64,000 nucleotides of DNA from Craspedostauros australis (Eukaryota > Bacillariophyta > Bacillariophyceae > Mastogloiales > Achnanthaceae), in contig JAMXDE010000012.1 in the NCBI GenBank assembly GCA_026770025.1, positions 496,001 to 560,000 on the forward strand. The letters run 5' to 3'. This document shows, one piece after another, positions 1 through 9,103 of this stretch. How positions within the stretch are numbered: the first letter of the stretch is position 1; every line of letters starts with the position of its first letter. The notes under the pieces are model-generated. The model did not search any database. It was not told where the DNA came from and was given only the letters and a program-made list of their open reading frames with translations. The translations under genes were made by a program, and so were the position numbers.

Positions 1-167
1 CCCGCGTGTGTGTTGTTTGTGGTGTGAGAAGACAAGGGGGGTTATTATCGCGTCATGAACCATAATATCCAAGAGCGTCATTATTTCATTTTCAGTTGCA
101 GCAATCATCCCCAACATGCACACTTGCGCGAGTGCACGTATTCCGCTTGCATCGCACGAAAGAGCAC

Positions 168-380
168 TCACAGTTCCAAGCCCATGCCATCGTGGATCTC
201 GTAATCGCCCAGCGTGATGTGATCCTTGTACACGGTGTACCATTTCTGGAGCTTCAGCTTCTCCGGTTGGGTCCCCAGCTGTGCTGCCGCCAGCTTCTTG
301 AGGTCGCCGATGGTGTCGTCCTCGTTGCATTTCACCCGGACCTTCTTCCCCAGGCGATCATCCAGCACAACTTCCAACAT
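168..380 (-). CDS. UBL5: Ubiquitin-like protein 5 (Hub1), possibly with a last exon beyond the window
   Basis: UBL5/Hub1 is a ubiquitin-fold protein that binds spliceosome components non-covalently and modulates pre-mRNA splicing. The 70 codons read here carry the family's signatures: [18 protein letters not shown] at the start, [30 protein letters not shown] near the end. The ATG at 380 matches the family start exactly. Members normally end in a Tyr-Tyr pair plus one or two residues; here a TGA follows ..GMGLEL. That TGA lies inside a strong donor (GTGAGT starting at 171), so the reading probably continues after an intron into a tiny last exon encoding the Tyr-Tyr tail. No AG acceptor in positions 1-170 gives such an exon, so it may lie left of the window. 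It is divergent from the gene at 1723. Family identity is very secure; the 3' end is not. Confidence 0.9.
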   Translation of the reverse strand: MLEVVLDDRLGKKVRVKCNEDDTIGDLKKLAAAQLGTQPEKLKLQKWYTVYKDHITLGDYEIHDGMGLEL

Positions 381-1722
381 TGTATAATATAATACGTGTG
401 AATCAATAATATGATTGGAATGTACTATGCTGGCGTCGAGCAGTCGTATGGCACGGATTGTCAGAGTATAGTTGGTTTGGAAGAATGGAGTACTCTGAAG
501 TGTTGTGGTGCTGTTGCTTCGTCTTTCTTGATGGGAACGATTCCTCCGCAACAGCGACACACACAGGAAGAGAAGCGGAAACGAGCGTGTTGTGGATTGT
601 TCCACGGTCGCGAAATCTCGATCTCCTTGTTGTTGTTGTGGTTGGATGTGATTTGATCGATTGAATCCGAAGCCGATGTCGACCGATCCGAATCACTGCG
701 GATATAGGGTTACGCTAAAATCACTTTCAATTTTTCAAACTGAATATCACTTGGAATTATCGGTTCGCGTATTTCGGAACTATTTGAAGTGATGGACGAA
801 CATGGTCGCTTTGTTCTGGAACAGTCGCGCGAACGAGACAGAACATTGGCTACATTTGGTCCAACGAGTCCATGTCAGTCCGGAAGATGAACGAAGACTT
901 GGTCGTGTGGGTTTGCGGGGTTGATTGACACGAAGGCGGACTTTAACGCGACAGCGGCGCACGATTCCTCGCTCAGCGCTGACCCGCGTTGTGGAAGGTG
1001 GAGGCAGACAGAGAGACAAAGACGCAGAGAGAAAGGCACCAAGAAGGACAGGAGGACACGCAGCGGCGACGAAACGAAACCCAAAAGACAAAGTCGACGG
1101 CGAGAAATTGGAGCGAGACAGAGAGGAACGGAGTGGCACCACTGCAAACAGAGAGCACTCACGAACACACCGACCGGACCAAGCAATCCGCATCCGCACT
1201 GCACAGTGTTGTGTACTGTCTTGTGTTGTGCGAGTCAGAGAGAACCAACACAGCAAAGCAAGAGGCAAGAGGCAACCCAACTGACGGAACGACAACAATC
1301 TCTGGTGAAAACGAACCTCATTCCACAAATCATCACCGGAACAGAGCTTTCTCCACCTCTCTGGTTGTCACGGGACCATCTGGAACAGAACACAAGAGAG
1401 GCACCAGGCGATCCCATCACTGATTTCGCTACTCGTGCACATACGGAAACAAGAGGCGAGCAAGCAACAACACTCCATAGCAGTATCATCTGAAAAGCCT
1501 CAAGTTAGCAGAAGCACCATCCAAACGAAGGAGGGAGGGGGAGAGCGTCTCACTTCGCCCATCAAACCGTCAACCAAACCGTCAACGAGATCTCTGAAGA
1601 GCAGAGTTGACTTCAATTGACCCCACTTCACTTGAGTTCTCCGTTCCGACCGATACCAACATTCGTATTCGTCGTCGCAGACAGATAGACAGCCAATCAC
1701 AGTGTCAAACAGCCAGTCAACC
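381..1722. promoter_or_regulatory. Intergenic region between divergent UBL5 and the Ubl membrane-protein gene
   Basis: This 1.3 kb stretch lies between two divergent ATGs, so it should hold both promoters and 5' UTRs. Just upstream of the UBL5 ATG is a TATTATATTATACA tract (about 382-395). The plus strand is purine rich at 1000-1130. Several open frames of 60-190 codons overlap here on both strands, but none shows a domain or a favoured start, and I regard them as chance. Confidence 0.4.
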
Positions 1723-3045
1723 ATGCCGAGAGCATCACGACGCCAATACGACCAAATCCCGTCGGTGGAGGGAGACGTCGCTGCGGATGGCGCTCCATCG
1801 CCATCGGTCCGCAATGATGGTTCACCGCAGCACGGAGAGCAAACTCCGCTGGAAACGTCTCCGCTCAACAGCGTGCGATCACTTGCCTCCGACGACGACC
1901 TCAGCGGCAAGCCGTTAAATGCAGGTGGAGGCGACGATGGCGATGAAGATGGCGACGACGATGATTGCATCGAAGTCAACGAATCCACCGCCATCAACAT
2001 TGTCATCTTGGATTCCGCTCAGAAAAAGTTCCCCCTGCGAATCAACCCAGAATGGGACATCCTCAAGCTCAAGCGCTTCGGCGAGAAGACGCACAAGGTG
2101 CCCCCGCCACAGCAGCGTCTCATCTACAGGGGCAAACTCTTGTCGGACACTTCCTTCCTCAAGGAGTGCGGCATCACCGACGACAACACTATCATTCACC
2201 TCTTCCCCAAGCCAAGAGTCGTGGTGACTTCATCATCGACAGGCAATAGCGACGACGGCGGTTCCGTCTCGTCCGACGCCAACGGGGCGCACATCCCCCA
2301 GATCGTCCTCGATGAACACGAGGCGGAGCGCAGAGGCCAGATCCTGGTCCTGGGCAGCCACGAGGTCATCGAGGCGCAGAACAACGTCAAGCTTCTCTCG
2401 CTCCTCCTCATGGTCTTCTGCAGCATGCGTCTGCTCCAGCTCTTTGCCATCGCAATGGGCATTGCGGAAGAACCCAGCCAGAGCGCGAGCGGCGGTGGCC
2501 CCAACAGTGGCCAGAACCACACCACCCCGTCAAACAACGACGACATATACAACCCCTCCGATTCTCAGATCCAGCACAGGCCGTGGGAAAACAGCGACTA
2601 CTTTGACCTCATGGTTTCTTCCGTCGGGTTTTACGTCGCGACGCTCGGGATGAAGGCGACCAACGAAAACACTTTGCGTTTGGCACAGTCATACTTCGTC
2701 GGAACCTTCGTCGCGGGCACCATGTGGAATGCCTGGAACGTCTACGAGTACATCCAGTTCGTCATGTTGGAAACGTCCAAGTCGGATGAATCCTCCGCCA
2801 TGGACGAGGAGCTGACGAAGGACGATTTCATCACGGTCGCATTCTTCATGGTACTCTTGCCGCTGTTCATCTGGTTCCTGTGCTGCTTCCGGGCTTGGGA
2901 ATTCAGGAACTTATTGCAGGAGGCAGAAGATGAAGCCGCCGAACGAATTCGATCGCAGCTGCAGCTGGAAGGGGAGAATGGTCCCAACGATGAAACATCC
3001 CACGAGATGACGCAGATCAATTCAGAAAGGGCGCCGATAGTGTAG
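1723..3045 (+). CDS. Ubiquitin-like-domain membrane protein (HERP/TMUB/Dsc3-like architecture)
   Basis: This is a 440-residue protein starting at ATG 1723 (CAACCATGCC); an in-frame GTG 21 bases upstream is not a likely start. Residues 1-90 are Ser/Asp-rich and probably disordered. A ubiquitin-like fold follows at about 91-163, with INIVILDSAQKKFPLRI as its first strands, LIYRGKLLSD and CGITDDNTIIHL. Three or four hydrophobic segments then lie at about 222-248, 293-311, 323-346 and 368-391, and the tail is charged and helical. A Ubl followed by membrane spans is the plan of ER-associated-degradation helpers such as HERPUD, TMUB1/2 and fungal Dsc3, so a role in ER or Golgi membrane protein quality control is inferred. 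I cannot assign it to one of these families. No intron is needed. Confidence 0.7.
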   Translation: MPRASRRQYDQIPSVEGDVAADGAPSPSVRNDGSPQHGEQTPLETSPLNSVRSLASDDDLSGKPLNAGGGDDGDEDGDDDDCIEVNESTAINIVILDSAQKKFPLRINPEWDILKLKRFGEKTHKVPPPQQRLIYRGKLLSDTSFLKECGITDDNTIIHLFPKPRVVVTSSSTGNSDDGGSVSSDANGAHIPQIVLDEHEAERRGQILVLGSHEVIEAQNNVKLLSLLLMVFCSMRLLQLFAIAMGIAEEPSQSASGGGPNSGQNHTTPSNNDDIYNPSDSQIQHRPWENSDYFDLMVSSVGFYVATLGMKATNENTLRLAQSYFVGTFVAGTMWNAWNVYEYIQFVMLETSKSDESSAMDEELTKDDFITVAFFMVLLPLFIWFLCCFRAWEFRNLLQEAEDEAAERIRSQLQLEGENGPNDETSHEMTQINSERAPIV

Positions 3046-3516
3046 CGAATCGCAACCTAGCGCAGCGCACGAATGTGGCAGCACAGGCATCTGTCCCTTA
3101 ACAATAATGTAGTGTACAATACAATTGCGTAGAGTACTCTAATTTGCGATGAAGAGAGTATGGCAGCTTCATGCTCGCACTCTCACTCTCTCCAGAGAGA
3201 GAGCACATGGTGCGTCACGTTGGGTGTGCCATCAGACGTCGAGACGCCGCTGAGCTGGAGTGAATTACGAGCTATTCGGTTCTGCTGTGTTCCAAGCGCA
3301 ATGTATTGGCATTGATTGAAGCTGGGAAGAGATGATGAATTGATGTGCACTTTTGCCAAACTCGCATGCCAATTCTACTCCAGACTCCCTGATTCCTTGC
3401 AAGGCGCAGGTGTCGTACATTTGAGCACAAGAGAACATACAAGAGTACATGATAGCACTCTACATAGAGTACTTTATCTCTCTCTCTCTAGAGAGAGATA
3501 CAGATCAACACGCGCG
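3046..3516. other. Short region between convergent 3' ends with CT/AG palindromes
   Basis: This separates the convergent ends of the Ubl membrane protein and MCM5 and should contain both 3' UTRs. It holds two palindromic CT/AG tracts: a CTCTCT/AGAGAG hairpin with a two-base loop near 3186-3199 and a perfect 18-base palindrome at 3481-3498. The second sits only 19 bases beyond the MCM5 stop, so it could lie in the MCM5 3' UTR. No coding potential seen. Confidence 0.4.
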
Positions 3517-6500
3517 TTATCGGATTCGTTTCAGCAACCTGCCCTGGTTTCGTTCCATCACTTCACCTCTCATGGCCATGACGGACAGAACTCTGGCGAT
3601 GATCACGGCGTTGTGCCCTTGCCCTGCAGATTCCTCCACCAGCCGTTGCTTGTTCACCAGACTCCCAACAGTCAAACGGCTTCGCAGAAAGCTCTGCGCA
3701 CGGTCAATCTCCTCCTTGTTGGAGGACATGGCCGACAGCACGGAATTCTCTCCCGTATTGTTGTTCGTGGCGTTGGCGGCCATGGTCGACACCCGGAACA
3801 GACGCAGGGCTTCGTTCACATCCTCGATACGCACCTCGGAGTCCAACCTCATCTTGGCCAGGCTCTCCGATATGCGCACCAGCGCCTCCAGCTGGCGCAC
3901 CGTGATGGGGATGACAGATTGCTCCGATCCACCGTCTGCGCCATCAGATGATTGACCTGAGCGGTTGCGAACATCATCACGGATCTTGACGTACGAACTT
4001 GTCAGGACTTGTCCTGCTTCGACGGACAAACGGGGCTTGCACTTCGCCTTGCAATACTGAACGTACTTCTTCATGGTTGCCACGTCAAGTTCACCAACGC
4101 CAGTCGTCGCCACTCGCATGGCGTTCTCCGCAACGGTATCTGCCAGGTTGGACTGGCTGTAGTGTCATGCATCGTGAGCGGAGGAGAATAGCGCATTCGT
4201 TTCGGATTGGATTCGATTGCAACCCACACCACAGTTAGACAGGCAGAAATGAAGAAGTCCAAGCGAAGCGAAGGGAGCATAGGGTCACAGGGAAGGAAAA
4301 GCAGCGAGTTGGTGAAGATGTGAGTGCACTCTCATCATGCATGTGGATGCAGTCGCAACCGTACGTGTAGATCCAAGCACCATCACGATCGGACGCAATG
4401 GATATCAACAATTGAAATTGTGCTGATGATTCTTCGGTCCAATTTGTTTTTTGCAACGCTCATCGGACCATTCGAAACGACGTACCTTCTTGCCTCACCA
4501 CCACCGGTCTGATCCTGGCCTCCGAAGACGTCCGATAGGAAAGCGAGTCCGCTTTCGGATCCGTCATTGCCGGATGATGCGGCACCGACACCGCCGCCGA
4601 TGCGCGAGTTGGAAATGTGGACGCCCATTACGTGCCGGCAGATCATCTTGTCGCGCTCCTCCTCGCGGACATCCCGGACCAAGAAGATGAGATCAAAACG
4701 CGAGAGGATCGTCGTCATGAGGTCGATATTCTCCGATGCGGACTTGAGATCGTCGTAGCGTCCGAAGACGGGATTCGCGGCGGCGAGGACGGAAGATCTG
4801 CTGTTCAGCACGGTGGTGATGCCCGCCTTGGCGATACTGATGGTCTGCTGCTCCATGGCCTCGTGAATTGCGACTCGATCGGCCGGCCTCATCTTGTCGA
4901 ACTCGTCGATGCAAACTATTCCACCATCCGCGAGCACCATGGCGCCGCCTTCAAGGTAGAATTCTCCACGGGAATCCCGCACGACGGAAGCCGTGAGACC
5001 GGCAGCGGAGGAACCTTTTCCGGAGGTGTAAATACCGATGGGCGCCACTCTGGACACGAACTTCAAGAATTGGGACTTGGCAGTCGACGGATCACCCAGC
5101 AGCAGCACGTTGATGTCACCTCGCAGCCGCACACCGTCATTGAGCTTCTTCCGCGTCCCACTGAGCATCATGCAGATCAACGCACGTTTGATGTCGACTG
5201 TGTAGCTTCCCTGGATGGATGGCGCGACGCTCTTGCTGAGAATGCTGTAGACATCCTGCCGTTGCGCCAGCTTCGTGAAAGCTTCCTCTTCCTTCGGGGT
5301 GAAGGTGACGGATTCGCCATGATCGGTGTCCTTGACCATGCCCACCACGCGCAAGTAGATGGACTTGATGCCAGAATCCTTCTGCGACGCATTCTGAAAG
5401 AGCGTCGGCACGCAGAACACGGACACGCGAGTTCCTGGCGGTGCCCTGTCGACCAACGACCGTTCCACGGCGAGCAGCACGGATCGTGGCAGCTCGCCTG
5501 TGGGCACACATTCCGGCGCCTCCTGCAACTTAAGCGTCTGTCGATCCACGAACTGACTAGAGTCGGGGACGACATTGAAGGGGTTGGGACCGCAGTCGGA
5601 TGTTGCGTTGCACTTTTTCGGCAGGAGGATGCTTCCGAACGGACCATCCATACTTGCGACCACCTGCGTGTCAGAGCAACGGACGCAACGAATCATCAAT
5701 CGGGTTGCGCGGCATCGGACCGGCGATGCAGAAATGACGATCCCCGGGCAGCAAATGAGCTTGTTCATGTGCTCGCTGCGAATCGATCTCAACGCGACCG
5801 AAGCGAGGTTGCCGACGAGCAGGATTTGAATTGGTATCCGCGTCACGGCATCTTCGTCCGACTTCGTGCCGTTGTCCGTCGCCCCGTCACCGTTGGGGTC
5901 CATCAGGTTTTCGTCGCCGTCGGCGTCAGGATTGTTGACGTTCTGGTTCATGCTGTCATCGTCGCTGCCATCCATGCCGTCTGCTGCCTTCTGCTGCTGC
6001 CGTTTCTGCTGATCCATGTCGTACAGCAATGTCCGCAGCGCTTCGCTGGCGGCGATCTCCAGCTCCGGTAGGATCGTCGCCGGTTGATCTCGCAGGGCAC
6101 CCAACATGGCCGCATCGTATTCTCCCAAATGCGCCACGTCCACATCTAGCTTAGCTTTCTTCTGATTCGCCGCCATGTCAAACTCTGGGTTGCCGTTGCT
6201 GCAAAGGCGTCTGTGTAACCTCAGCAACCGATCTCTGTATATGTATCGCTGGCGTCCCAGTCGGTAGTTTCCTGTTGTGTCCGCGTGGTGCATTTGTGTA
6301 ATGAGGCGTAATGAGGCATAATGAGGCACGCGGATTATGGTAGATACCGTCAATATCGTCGGCATCATCAGTGTCGTCATCATTCCCATTGCCATGTTTT
6401 GATCACGGTGATTTGAAATAAGCATGCGATGTGTGAGTTGTTGTGATCATTTTGCAACTTGATGGAAAGCAGGCCAATGCAAAAGAATGACGCCACAGAT

Positions 6501-6797
6501 AGAGCAGCAATTGCAGGTCACACCGACGCCTCTCCTTGGTGCCATGTTGCGTCCACTTGCATATATTTCGCTTGTCGGCAGCACACACGATGACGAGGAT
6601 GCAGCACAGCAGAACTTACGGAGGAACTCCCGAAAATGCCGCCGAACAGATGCCAAATCAAATTGCGCATCGTTGCCGTCATCCTCCGCCTTGTTGCCGT
6701 TCTCGTTGTTGTCACCATCCTCGTCGTTTCCATTGCTCTCATTCTGGCGTTGCAGTTGCTGATGGGAGTAGTACAGTCTCGTTTCGTCGAACTCCAT
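3517..6797 (-). CDS. MCM5: DNA replication licensing factor MCM5, three exons
   Basis: MCM5 is one of the six AAA+ subunits of the MCM2-7 replicative helicase. I assemble exons 6797-6620, 6271-4486 and 4156-3517, giving 867 residues in frame. Introns are 348 and 329 bases (donors GTAAGT and GTACGT; acceptors AACAG and CTACAG). Exon 1 supplies the family N-terminus (FDETRLYYSH, RRHFREFL); exon 2 continues with NYRLGRQRYIYRD. Visible motifs include zinc-site cysteines near residues 240-285, Walker A GDPSTAKS (about 449), TSGKGSSAAGLTASV, Walker B VCIDEFDKM (about 511), the MCM signature HEAMEQQTISIAKAG and the arginine-finger SRFD (about 583). Exon 3 has ITVRQLEALVRI and the winged-helix tail. 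An Asp/Asn-rich insertion (about residues 21-45) and another near 130-175 lengthen it beyond the roughly 730 residues of animal MCM5. It is divergent from eL24. Confidence 0.95.
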
Positions 6798-7478
6798 CGT
6801 TGCTTTACGTTTCCAATCTTGTTGTGCTGGAGTATTGATACAGTAGAGGGAGAGAGAGAGAGTACTCGTACTTCTACTCTGTGATGCTTGCGGGTTTGCT
6901 TGAGCTTGTTCTTTATTACGGTGGCTCGTATGGTATGTATTATACAATATAATATAATGCTACGCAATGGTGCGATGAGAATTCAGAACGGCTGCCCTCG
7001 TGCTTTTCTTTGTGTTTGTGTCTTTATGGCATTGCTCTTCCTCTTCGCCGCTTTCTTTGCTGTTGGGAAGAGTGGTGGCGATGACAACGACATCCAGTGT
7101 GTGTTGCGCTACGTGTGCCGTGCGCGCACATTCGAGTAATCTCGGAGATGGTGCGGCATTGTTGTTTCGCGATCGAAAATGGCGCGACATTGGGAGTTGC
7201 GGTAATTGTGTTATCTTGTGTTGGGTTTGGAACTCTCTGTATTCGTACCAGTCGAGTGGAAACATTGGACGAGTTTACCTCTTACTTGCAGCATTGAACA
7301 TGACGTCTGACCCTCGTACGCGCCATCGAATTCGAAAAGAGGAGTGTTCGAGATGAACAAGAAGGACGCCATGGACAACCTCGCAGCGACGCTCCAAGTT
7401 TGCTTCTGAGTTCAGCAGCCCCCTCTCGGCCTGAATCAACAACGACGACGGCGGCAACAACGCAACGAAACAGCAACC
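6798..7478. promoter_or_regulatory. Divergent promoter region of MCM5 and eL24
   Basis: The 0.7 kb between the two start codons must hold both promoters. It contains a GA run at 6849-6862 directly followed by AGTACTCGTA, and an AT-rich TATACAATATAATATAATG tract near 6941-6960. The short open frames here have no recognisable domain. Confidence 0.45.
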
Positions 7479-8429
7479 ATGGTGATCGCAAGTGAGTGCC
7501 ATTGACGGCATGGAAATGAGAGCGATTTGAGAACGGGGTGGTCATGCGGAGGGCACTCTTCAGGGCGTTGGATTTTGATGGAATCTGCGATTGTCGTCGC
7601 CTGATTCAAGTTGGCGTCAGGGATGGAGTCAGCATCGCGGAGATGATCGATTGACACGGCGACTGGCGACGGATCCATGCACACAGCGAACGAGCGAGGG
7701 GGCTAAGCACAACGAATCTGCGCAATCCCTTGCATCAAACTAACCAATTCTGGTGCTCTCGACTTTCCTGGATGATTCTGTTTTTCCCACCATGACGATG
7801 GCGGTGTTCTGCCCCAAATCGATACATTCTCTCTCTCTCTCTCATTGCCTCCGGTGTCTGGATTGGACTGCGCGAACGAACGACCCTCTGGGTGAACTGG
7901 TGTTGACGAACATGAACCTTCACCCGCACCCGTTTCTGCTTCCTCCTGTTGGTGACCATCGTGACGACTCGTAGCTGAATTGTGTGCTCTCTCCGAGTAC
8001 CGCATCTACCCAGGAAATGGCAAGCTCATGATCCGCCGCGATGGCAAGCCCCTCTGGTTGGGCTCATCCAAGGCCCACAGCCTCACCCTGCAGCGAAAAA
8101 AGGCTGCCAAGCTCGTATGGACCCAGGCATGGCGTCGCCTCCACAAGAAGGGTTTGACAGAGACTGCCGCAAAGAAGCGCACACGCAGAGTCAACAAGGT
8201 CCAGAGAGCCGTTGTTGGTGCCACCCTTGAGGATATCCGCAAGAAGGCCACCGAGAAGAGCTCCGTCCGATCAGCACAGAGAGAGGCAGCCTTGAAGGAG
8301 GTCAAGGGCCGCAAGACTGCCGCCAAGGGCAAGAGCGGAGGACGCAAGGCCGCACCAAAGGGATCGACCTTCCAGAAGGTCCCCAAGCACATGGGCGGCA
8401 AGGGCAAGAGAGGCGGAACCCAACGTTAG
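7479..8429 (+). CDS. RPL24: 60S ribosomal protein eL24
   Basis: eL24 is a large-subunit ribosomal protein that forms an intersubunit bridge in eukaryotes. A 13-base first exon (7479-7491, encoding MVIA plus one base) is joined to 7975-8429 across a 483-base intron with donor GTGAGT and acceptor CGTAG, giving 155 residues. The join makes the expected start MVIATELCALSEYRIYPG (family: ..ELC.FS..KIYPG). Other family marks are WTQAWRRLHKKG, KKRTRRVNKVQRAVVGA and a Lys/Arg-rich tail. An intron directly after the start is common in ribosomal protein genes. The cysteine pattern of zinc-binding relatives is only partly kept (one Cys near the start). A poly(A) signal AATAAA lies at 8448-8453, 18 bases after the stop. 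Confidence 0.95.
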
Positions 8430-9103
8430 ATTCTAGCATGACTGCTCAATAAACAAACACCCCACATCAACCACCCCAACATGCCCGTGAACTTCACCAA
8501 GTAATAGACAGTTTCATCCTATTGTTGTACCGACGTGGACTTGCTGCGGGGTGCTCTGATATCCTCACGACGCGATGTGATGTGATACATTCCGCATCCA
8601 TCCACATGCCAGAAGCGCGCTGCGTGCCACACGAACGATTTATTTTACGACTAAGGATGCCTCCAAATGCCTGCTCAATGAACTTGATGGACCACCACTT
8701 GAAAGAACTGTGCGCCATACGACAACATACGATACTATACATACATACTCAAATACGAGCACCTCTCAGTGTTGTTCAATACGATTATACGTGATACTAT
8801 GCTTATCTATGTTCCTGCATGGAGCAGAATATGGTAGGGTAGAGGAGAGGTTGAAGGAAGGAGCAACCTGGGTGATTGACTTGGGCCTTCCGCCAATGAC
8901 TCAAAGACACTTGCCGTAGCTGTGTCGTCCAAGCATCGGAGGCAGACACAGATAGAGAGAGAGGAAGACAGCAAGGCTCGTCCCATCCCATCTCATCCAA
9001 TCACACCCAAGATGATCTTGTTCAGCAGCAATTCTCAACTCTTTCTGTCTGCTAGTAGAGAGGCTCGTACGCTACGAGTATGCAAGTGCGATTGCCATGC
9101 CGT
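8430..9103. other. Intergenic region between convergent eL24 and IQM-like gene
   Basis: This 0.67 kb stretch should contain the eL24 3' UTR, with the AATAAA at 8448, and the 3' UTR of the IQM-like gene at its right end. A TACGAGTA motif occurs at about 9068-9075. I see no gene. Confidence 0.4.

Noticed and set aside
780..1493. Several overlapping frames of 80-190 codons on both strands
   Set aside because: They are low in complexity, overlap each other in all frames, lack domains and lie in the divergent UBL5/Ubl membrane protein gap.
4617..6071. 484-codon plus-strand open frame
   Set aside because: It lies entirely antisense to MCM5 exon 2, which has unambiguous helicase motifs; the antisense translation has no domain.
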